From a virus, in the IMG/VR virus record IMGVR_UViG_3300010412_000002, positions 1-64,000 of that record: 64,000 nucleotides of DNA. One strand, given 5' to 3'. Both the position numbers and the translations under genes were made by a program. The notes below the pieces were generated by a model. That model did not search any database, had not been told where the DNA came from, and worked only from the letters and a program-made list of their open reading frames with translations. This document shows positions 58,086 to 64,000 of this stretch, piece after piece (within the stretch, counting starts at the first letter, position 1; each line of letters begins with the position of its first letter).

Positions 58086-58772
58086 ATGGCTAAGGCTAAA
58101 TTTTTTCTTAACGAAAATCGCAATACACAAATTGATCCTTCTACGGCTCTTCCTACTGACATTTATTTGCCTGCAAATAATGGTCGTGATGTAATCCGTC
58201 GGGAATCTACACAAGGTCGATTTTCTACTACTGTCCCAAGCTATTCTGTTTCTCTTAACAGCTATCTTACTAATTGGTTAGCAGAGAACTTTGATGCTGG
58301 GGATATTGTCTATCCCTTTACAGGTAACTTTGAGGTAGCTTCCGATACTGCTGTTATTACATCTGCAGTTGGTGTAGGTGTGACTGCTACTGCAGGTGAA
58401 ATTGATCTAACTTCTGCTGGAGGACCTATTGACATTAATTCTGCTACTGCTATCACTCTGGATTCGGACGGCGCTACAACTATCACTGCTGCCACCAATC
58501 TAACTGCTGAAGCAACTGCAGGCAAACTTAATCTTGTTGCAGGTACTTTGGATGTAGATATTGACGCCAATACGGATGTAACTGTTAACGCCACTACTGG
58601 TGATATCATTCTTACATCTGGTGATGATATTATCTTTACTCCAACTGCTAATCTCACGTTCACTCTTGCCGCTATTCCTACTTATGCAGACGATACTGCT
58701 GCAGGTGTTGGAGGATTGACCGCAGGTCAAGTTTACAAGCAGGCTACTGGAGAATTAATGATCAAACTTTAA
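58086..58772 (+). CDS. Fibre-like protein A with conserved C-terminal tail
   Basis: A 228-aa protein. N-terminal 75 residues are unique (DPSTALPTDIYLPANNGR); residues 85-195 are Thr/Ala/Asp-rich with short repeats such as TTITAAT and VTATAGEIDL, suggesting a beta-helix or beta-solenoid; the last 32 residues (IPTYADDTAAGVGG, LTAGQVYKQATGELMIKL) recur in the next gene. Likely a trimeric fibre or capsid decoration. Confidence 0.6.
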   Translation: MAKAKFFLNENRNTQIDPSTALPTDIYLPANNGRDVIRRESTQGRFSTTVPSYSVSLNSYLTNWLAENFDAGDIVYPFTGNFEVASDTAVITSAVGVGVTATAGEIDLTSAGGPIDINSATAITLDSDGATTITAATNLTAEATAGKLNLVAGTLDVDIDANTDVTVNATTGDIILTSGDDIIFTPTANLTFTLAAIPTYADDTAAGVGGLTAGQVYKQATGELMIKL

Positions 58773-58782
58773 TTTCTAATCT

Positions 58783-59517
58783 ATGGAAACTCATCTTAAA
58801 AGAAACGATATGCCTACTAGGGCACAAAGATTCGATGTAACCGTTCCGGCAGATATTTGGATTCCTAACCAGGATGAGTTCATTACTCCACCTTCTAGAA
58901 AGAATGTGGGATTTGGCGGATTTATTTCTACCTCTCGTAAAGGTACTAAATTCTCTCTAAAGGAATTTGTCGCTAGTGTAGCCAATGCAACTATTAGCGC
59001 TGTTAACGGTCTTACGGAATCTTTAGGAACAGTAAAACTAGGCGGTTCTCTTACCGAGAATACTACTATTACTGGTACTACGTATGACCTTGCAGTTACT
59101 ACTTCGACTGGGGATATAACTTTCACGACTACAAATTCTGCAGGAAGTATTGATCTTACTTCTGCTGGGGCTATTGATATTACTAGCAGCCAATCACTAT
59201 TTGTAACTGCTCCAAGTAATCAAGCGACATTTGGAGGTCACACTACTTTTATTTCAACATCTTCTCCTACTGGTCTAGACATTAATGTAACCGCAAATGA
59301 CGGGGTACTCATTAGAGCTGAAGGAGTTGTAGGAAGTAATACAAATGTTGATATTGAATCTGCTGTAGGTGATATTACTCTCACTGCAGCTGGTAATATT
59401 AATATGGCTCTTGCTTGTATACCAACATATGCAGATGATACTGCGGCAGGTGTAGGTGGACTTACTGCAGGAGAACTATATAAAACTGCCACTGGCTCTC
59501 TTCAAATTAAACTCTAA
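58783..59517 (+). CDS. Fibre-like protein B, paralogue of A
   Basis: A 244-aa protein with the same design: an N-terminal part containing PADIWIPNQDEFI (against PTDIYLPANNG in A), a Thr/Ser/Ala beta-repeat body with LGGSLTENTTITG, and the tail IPTYADDTAAGVGG + LTAGELYKTATGSLQIKL. The DNA of the tail is diverged at silent sites, so the tail is kept by selection. Tandem duplication of A. Confidence 0.6.
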   Translation: METHLKRNDMPTRAQRFDVTVPADIWIPNQDEFITPPSRKNVGFGGFISTSRKGTKFSLKEFVASVANATISAVNGLTESLGTVKLGGSLTENTTITGTTYDLAVTTSTGDITFTTTNSAGSIDLTSAGAIDITSSQSLFVTAPSNQATFGGHTTFISTSSPTGLDINVTANDGVLIRAEGVVGSNTNVDIESAVGDITLTAAGNINMALACIPTYADDTAAGVGGLTAGELYKTATGSLQIKL

Positions 59518-59519
59518 TC

Positions 59520-60014
59520 ATGACTTTAACTGTAAACTCCGATTGTACATCCTTACAGATAGTTTCTACTTTGATAGATGATTATATTGCTACACCTACT
59601 GTAGATTTAACATTATCCTTTGAAGACTGTGAAGGTACTACATACGAATATGATATTGTGGAGGGGACTGATGTTACTGCAGGTACTCCCAATTTTGCAA
59701 CTATTACTCCTGCTCAGATTATTTCTGCTACCGCCACAGAGTTTCCTGACGGAGTTTATCAGGTAACACTTACTGCGGATGATAGCGGCACAATTACTAC
59801 TGAAGTACAATGCATGTTAGTAGATTGTGACTTGGAATGTAGAGTATTCGATTTTCAAGCAGAGAATCTTACTTCTAGGGTTTCGCAGTATTACGAAGCA
59901 CTTAAATTAGGAGAAACGTGTGATAACTGCTCCTGCACTGGGATGTGCTCTCTTTACAATAAAATACTTGATCTTTTAGCAAACAACACAGAAAATGATT
60001 GTGGATGTCAGTAA
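59520..60014 (+). CDS. Structural protein with Cys-rich C-terminus, 164 aa
   Basis: N-terminal Ig-like beta region (residues 1-100), then a helical segment and a Cys cluster (CDNCSCTGMCSLYNK, CGCQ). The Cys residues may bind zinc. Overlaps the next gene by 20 nt. Probably a virion component; family unknown. Confidence 0.5.
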   Translation: MTLTVNSDCTSLQIVSTLIDDYIATPTVDLTLSFEDCEGTTYEYDIVEGTDVTAGTPNFATITPAQIISATATEFPDGVYQVTLTADDSGTITTEVQCMLVDCDLECRVFDFQAENLTSRVSQYYEALKLGETCDNCSCTGMCSLYNKILDLLANNTENDCGCQ

Positions 60015-60354
60015 TCTAGATTTAGCTGCACTAAGGTGCTATGCATTCTTCAATGCTTCTCAAATTGCATTAGCAGAGGAGTATGGTATTGAATGTAATA
60101 CAGAGTATTACGAAACTCAGATGCATAAGGCCTTAGCATACTTGTTTTTAGCAGAGAATTGTGCGGCTAATCTCACTGACGAGATCTTCTGTGCAATTCA
60201 AGAATTTATTGATGATGCATTATTTAGTGCATTATATGTTCGAAGAAACAGTGAAGATTGCGCTGAAGGAGCTTCTGATCCAGTTTGTATTTTAACAATC
60301 ACCGATAATGTAACTTCTTGTACTGGAGGATTATCAATAAACATATTGCAATGA
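59995..60354 (+). CDS. Hypothetical structural protein, 119 aa
   Basis: A helical protein with scattered Cys residues (IECNTEYYE, AENCAAN, EDCAEG). Linked to both neighbours by overlaps (20 nt, then ATGA), so it belongs to the same virion gene set. No family recognised. Confidence 0.5.
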   Translation: MIVDVSNLDLAALRCYAFFNASQIALAEEYGIECNTEYYETQMHKALAYLFLAENCAANLTDEIFCAIQEFIDDALFSALYVRRNSEDCAEGASDPVCILTITDNVTSCTGGLSINILQ

Positions 60355-61898
60355 TAACGATAACAAAACATATTACATTAAATCCTGGTGTAGGTGAGAC
60401 TGGCCCTTATAATTATACTTGGGGCGTTACCTCATCTTCTTCTGGATGTGTTACGTTTTCTCCATCTACCACTGGAACTATTGCAAATCCTTCGTCTGGA
60501 TCAATTATTACTGATATTAATTTTCTTAATGGTACATGTATTGATGACAGTACTATTACTTTAACTATTAGTTATAATGGAGGTACTTGTAGTAAAGTAT
60601 TTCCTATTACTATTGCAGATCCTTGCGATGATTTAGATGTAGCAATTAGTGCTACTACAACAGATGCTTACCTATTTACTGCGGTAGCCTCTGGTGGGGA
60701 AGGCCCTTATACGTATACGTGGGGCTGGGATGAAGACCTATTTACCCCTGCAGGAAGTTCTGGGAACTCACAAGTTCTTAAACTGACATACATCGGAGGA
60801 TCAGTGCCTCCTGCACAATCAACTGTTTTCTTAACTGTTGCAGATCAAAATGGATGTAGCTTTACTACATCTCAAGATTTTGCAACTTGCTCTCTTTCTT
60901 TTGATCCAGTGAGCGTTATTCTAGAATGTCAACCTGACGGATCTCGTTCCGCAGTGGTATGTTTAGACCCACTAGGATGTGCTACATCCTTAGTAGATTG
61001 GACTACATTCCAAAGTAACAGCGCACTAATGGATGTGACTTTACTTCCGCCAACTCTATTTGGACAAAATTTTGCTTGTTATGTAAATGGAGGAAGACGG
61101 GCGCGTATTACAATGGATGCTGATACTAATCCTGGCAACAGTGGTTACAACACGTTCTACTGTTACGTACAAACTACAACAGGAGTAACTGCAAGTATTC
61201 AAGTTACGGCTACTTATCCAAGTTGTACTATTCCGCCTGTTAATCCTATTAGCATTGCTGCTCAAGCTCCTTTCCAAATTGACTGTAGTTATACGCCTGG
61301 AAGTACGTACGAAATTGGCCCAATTACGGATTTCATCACCACGTATAATGGTGGGCAGATTGACTTTACTTCATTTCAATTTATTCCACTCGATACTGGT
61401 ATTCCGACTGCAGGACCTGTCACGACTACATTAAGTGGTAGCGCAGACTACAACAATGCTACCAAGATGATAGAGTATACAGTACCTGCGGCAACTGGCA
61501 CGGATGCTTTTATGTGGACAATATGCGATACCGCAGGAAACTGCGCAGAATCTCAAATATATGCTATTGTTCTTGATTGCACTCTTAGTCCTACTGCTGT
61601 TAATGATTCCGAATGTGCCGTTTGTGGAGAAGCTATTGAGCACGATGTGTTGTCTAACGATACTGTTAATGGTGTTTTATACAATGTTTCCATTGCTTCT
61701 TCTCCTTCTCATGGCTCTGCTGTTTTTAATGGCGACTTTGGGACTCCTCGTATTATTTACACTCCCAATGCTACTTACAGCGGTAGCGACTCATACGATT
61801 ATACAGTATGGAATGACTCTGGTGAATCGGATACGGCGACTGTTACCGTAAACGTACTTTGTGCTGGAGCTGATTCTGAAATAGCTACTTGCGAATAA
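60351..61898 (+). CDS. Ig-like/adhesin-type structural protein, 515 aa
   Basis: ATG 60351 is in an ATGA overlap. PKD/SprB-like repeats (GPYNYTWGVTSSS, GPYTYTWGW) appear in the N-terminal half, and the C-terminal end has a cadherin/Big_9-like module (HDVLSNDTVNG ... PSHGSAVFNG ... YTPNATYSGSDSYDYTV). Such domains bind carbohydrates or surfaces and are common in Bacteroidota cell-surface proteins, so they may have been acquired from the host. It is probably exposed on capsid or tail. Confidence 0.7.
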   Translation: MITITKHITLNPGVGETGPYNYTWGVTSSSSGCVTFSPSTTGTIANPSSGSIITDINFLNGTCIDDSTITLTISYNGGTCSKVFPITIADPCDDLDVAISATTTDAYLFTAVASGGEGPYTYTWGWDEDLFTPAGSSGNSQVLKLTYIGGSVPPAQSTVFLTVADQNGCSFTTSQDFATCSLSFDPVSVILECQPDGSRSAVVCLDPLGCATSLVDWTTFQSNSALMDVTLLPPTLFGQNFACYVNGGRRARITMDADTNPGNSGYNTFYCYVQTTTGVTASIQVTATYPSCTIPPVNPISIAAQAPFQIDCSYTPGSTYEIGPITDFITTYNGGQIDFTSFQFIPLDTGIPTAGPVTTTLSGSADYNNATKMIEYTVPAATGTDAFMWTICDTAGNCAESQIYAIVLDCTLSPTAVNDSECAVCGEAIEHDVLSNDTVNGVLYNVSIASSPSHGSAVFNGDFGTPRIIYTPNATYSGSDSYDYTVWNDSGESDTATVTVNVLCAGADSEIATCE

Positions 61899-61908
61899 AT
61901 AACTTGAT

Positions 61909-62643
61909 ATGGCAATTATAATCACACCTTACGATATTTTAACAGACAATAACGCGGGTGTTGCGCCAACTACTGGAGGTACGTGGTCATATGTCGGCAC
62001 TGGATCTACTGGTGCCGCACCACTTCCCCCTAATCCACCTGGTTTATACGATGGTACTCTAGATTTTACTGGGGTAACTAATGCTCCGGCAGGTACGTAT
62101 ATTTATCGATATACTGTTACTTCTGGAGGATGTTCCGCTTATGCAGATCTTGACGTTTCTAACTTTGACCACATTATTGTAAAAAATGATGTGTGTGCAT
62201 CTGCAAGAGAAATCGTATTCCCTTATAATGGAGGAACCGCAACTTTGCCCAATCAGTTATTAGGTGAAGCATGCCCTGGCCAAATCCACCCAACTTACTC
62301 AGCAACTGCTACTCCTACTGAATGGGGTAGTGCGACATTTGTAGGAGATTTATGGTATGAATTAAACTATGATGCTACTTATCTGCCTGCTACCGACATT
62401 CCTATTGTAATGTCAATAACTGCGGATGGTATTCCTTACGGAAGTGAAGGAATTGTAGAACCATATTTAGCTGTCTATTCTTCTTGTACACCCGGTCTTG
62501 TAGAAGCAGATGTTCCTATTAGTGGATCACAAAGCATCGATATAATCATATCGGATGTATTTACAAGTAACTTTACATACTACATTAGAGTAGCATGTGT
62601 AGATGGAAATCAAGGAAAATTTAATATTTCTGTAACAACCTAA
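61909..62643 (+). CDS. Beta-rich structural protein, 244 aa
   Basis: Residues 20-85 look like another Ig/PKD-type repeat (PAGTYIYRYTVTSGGCSAYA); residues 95-244 resemble a pre-peptidase-like beta-jelly roll (DLWYELNYDAT, YLAVYSSCTPG, TYYIRVACVDG). Probably a host-surface-binding virion protein. No exact family assigned. Confidence 0.6.
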   Translation: MAIIITPYDILTDNNAGVAPTTGGTWSYVGTGSTGAAPLPPNPPGLYDGTLDFTGVTNAPAGTYIYRYTVTSGGCSAYADLDVSNFDHIIVKNDVCASAREIVFPYNGGTATLPNQLLGEACPGQIHPTYSATATPTEWGSATFVGDLWYELNYDATYLPATDIPIVMSITADGIPYGSEGIVEPYLAVYSSCTPGLVEADVPISGSQSIDIIISDVFTSNFTYYIRVACVDGNQGKFNISVTT

Positions 62644-62645
62644 TA

Positions 62646-62939
62646 ATGGCTATCATATACACCACCCCTAGTGGTAATGTTCAAACATCTGTAAATACTG
62701 CTAATAGAAGGGATGATGGAACTAGCGGCTCGTCTTCATCAGGAGATAAGCATTATACCCATTATCAAGGTGTAGCATCTACAACATGGAATGTAACCCA
62801 TAATCTAGGGAAATATCCTGCTGTGCAAGTACTAGATTCTGCTAAAAACCTAGTAACTGGAGATGTACAGCATATAGATCTAAATAATACCGTGCTCAGC
62901 TTTGCGTACGCTTTCTCGGGCTCGGCAACTTTTAATTAA
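62646..62939 (+). CDS. Tail-fibre-type domain protein, 97 aa
   Basis: YQGVASTTWNVTHNLGKYPA and VQVLDSAKNLVTGDVQHIDL match a domain that is frequent in phage tail-fibre and receptor-binding proteins (T-W-x-V-x-H-N-L-G-x-x-P). Here it stands alone. It may assemble with the long fibre protein encoded next. Confidence 0.65.
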   Translation: MAIIYTTPSGNVQTSVNTANRRDDGTSGSSSSGDKHYTHYQGVASTTWNVTHNLGKYPAVQVLDSAKNLVTGDVQHIDLNNTVLSFAYAFSGSATFN

Positions 62940-62944
62940 AATAT

Positions 62945-64000
62945 ATGGCTCACTTATTTCACACTCCAATTGACCTTAATCAATTGGAAGTTTTAAACCC
63001 AACTTTTCAGTTGTTAGGATCGGCCCCGGGTACACCCGTTGAGGGCCAATTCTATTATAATACAACTGATGATGGAGTGTATTTTCGTAACGGGTCAGCT
63101 GCCTGGGAAAAGTTCGTAGGCACAATTAATAACGTTGGTACTATTGCTGGAGCGGTAGACGGAGCCAATGATTATTTTGTAATCTACGATGGTTCTGCAA
63201 GTGCAAACGTAAAAGTAGCAGTAGACACTTTACTGTCTGATGTAGGACCATTTGAGAATGTTCTAACCTTCTCTAACGGCCTAACTCGCACAGTTGATGC
63301 AATTGCACTAGGTGGAACACTTACTGGTAATACAACCATTAACGGAAGTACTAGTTATTACCTGGATGTAACTGGTAGCTCGGGTAGTATTGTTCCATTG
63401 CATGCTACTAACACTTCAACTGGTACAGCATTACTAGCAACAGCTTCTGAATCATCTGCAATTGAATCAGTGATAGAAACTACCAATACTAATTCAGTTT
63501 ACCAGAACATTACTCTTACAAGAACTAGTTCAGGAACTCCTGCAAATGGTATTGGTTCATCAATTCAATTTAATATTGAAACAACTGTTGCTACTCGCGC
63601 TGCAGGTTCTTTTCAAATGCTGTGGACAGATGCTACAGATGCTACTCGTACTTCGGCAATTGATCTTTATACAACTAATTCTGGCTCAACTTCACGTAAA
63701 GTACGTATCGCGGGTTCTGGGCAGCTTACGCTGGACGGCTATGGTACGGGTACTTTTACTGGTACCGATGCATATTGGCTTGCTGTAGATTCCTCAGGTA
63801 ACATTATCGAAGAGGCAGCGCCAGGAGGTGTATCTGATACTTATTCTACTGTAACAGGTGACACTGGAACTGCTTCTGCTACTGGTGCAGAAACTCTTGA
63901 TTTTTCCGGTGGAACTGGTATTAGCACTACTGTAACTGCAGGTTCTCCGGATGATGTAACTATTGCAATTGACGTAAACTCAACTGTAGATTTTTCGGCT
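62945..64000 (+). CDS. Long fibre/tail protein, N-terminal part (runs off right edge)
   Basis: ATG 62945; no stop in the 352 codons to the window end. The N-terminus (MAHLFHTPIDLNQLEVLNP; GTPVEGQFYYNTTDDGVYFR) is of the type that anchors phage fibres, and the body is Thr/Ser/Gly-rich with LGGTLTGNTTING, the same repeat unit as in fibre-like protein B. It is probably the receptor-binding tail fibre or appendage. Confidence 0.7.
   Translation, partial: MAHLFHTPIDLNQLEVLNPTFQLLGSAPGTPVEGQFYYNTTDDGVYFRNGSAAWEKFVGTINNVGTIAGAVDGANDYFVIYDGSASANVKVAVDTLLSDVGPFENVLTFSNGLTRTVDAIALGGTLTGNTTINGSTSYYLDVTGSSGSIVPLHATNTSTGTALLATASESSAIESVIETTNTNSVYQNITLTRTSSGTPANGIGSSIQFNIETTVATRAAGSFQMLWTDATDATRTSAIDLYTTNSGSTSRKVRIAGSGQLTLDGYGTGTFTGTDAYWLAVDSSGNIIEEAAPGGVSDTYSTVTGDTGTASATGAETLDFSGGTGISTTVTAGSPDDVTIAIDVNSTVDFSA

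Noticed and set aside
1-64000. Alternative genetic code (reassigned TAG or TGA), as reported for some crAss-like phages
   Set aside because: Both TAG and TGA serve as ordinary stops (for example TAG at 20920-20922 and 28277; many ATGA overlaps),with complete proteins of expected length.
1-64000. CRISPR array, insertion sequence or integrase
   Set aside because: No regularly spaced repeats, transposase or recombinase motifs were seen; the HNH endonuclease at 38051 is the only mobile-element-like gene.

Overview
The window looks like one continuous piece of a large tailed bacteriophage genome, most like a crAss-like phage (Crassvirales) or a close relative infecting a Bacteroidota host. The reasons: a replication set of uracil-DNA glycosylase, primase, DnaB-type helicase, Sak4-like ATPase, family A DNA polymerase and PD-(D/E)XK nucleases lies on one strand. 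A packaging and capsid set (large terminase, portal, acidic scaffold-like protein, major capsid protein, neck-like proteins) lies on the other, with proteins that read like crAss-type versions. A near-perfect Bacteroidota promoter (TTTG-N20-TATCTTTG) lies at 38.5 kb. Genes are small, tightly packed, often coupled by ATGA overlaps, and use the standard stop codons. No database search was possible, so family calls rest on motifs seen by eye.

Layout. Positions 1-37.8 kb are all on the minus strand (read right to left). They hold DNA metabolism at 1.3-13.9 kb, interrupted by a gene-free, hairpin-rich stretch of about 870 bp at 5.1-6.0 kb. Three tandem paralogues follow at 13.9-15.0 kb. From 15.4 to 34.0 kb lies an unusual envelope-directed region: an M15-type peptidase, two GH73-type glucosaminidases, an amidase, a LysM protein, two lipoproteins, many single-pass membrane proteins, a membrane-anchored AAA+ ATPase, a MoxR-like AAA+/VWA pair, and an amidoligase next to a GATase-like protein that seems to lack its catalytic residues. 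From 30 to 37.8 kb small genes are mostly separated by GC-rich hairpins and share a short pyrimidine-rich leader before the start codon. Two aberrant tRNA-like sequences are present: a tRNA-Phe(GAA) whose D-loop is interrupted by about 104 nt of structured sequence (34.04-34.22 kb), and a tRNA-Gly(GCC)-like sequence without a pairing 5' acceptor strand (20.85-20.92 kb).

An AT-rich divergent promoter region at 37.8-38.05 kb separates the two arms. From 38.05 kb to the right end all genes are on the plus strand: an endonuclease VII-like HNH protein, about 15 small genes (several membrane proteins), then a GroES-like protein, a Zn-ribbon protein, GroEL, a PNK3P-type phosphatase, terminase, portal, scaffold-like protein, major capsid protein, neck-like proteins and a run of beta-rich, Thr/Ala/Gly-rich fibre or decoration proteins. 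The last gene runs off the window.

How it fits together. The left arm would be expressed for replication, host takeover and envelope work; the right arm for virion production. The phage brings its own chaperonin beside the capsid genes, probably for folding a virion protein. The most interesting items for follow-up are the interrupted tRNA, the large gene-free structured locus, the repeated hairpin-leader modules, and the concentration of cell-envelope functions.
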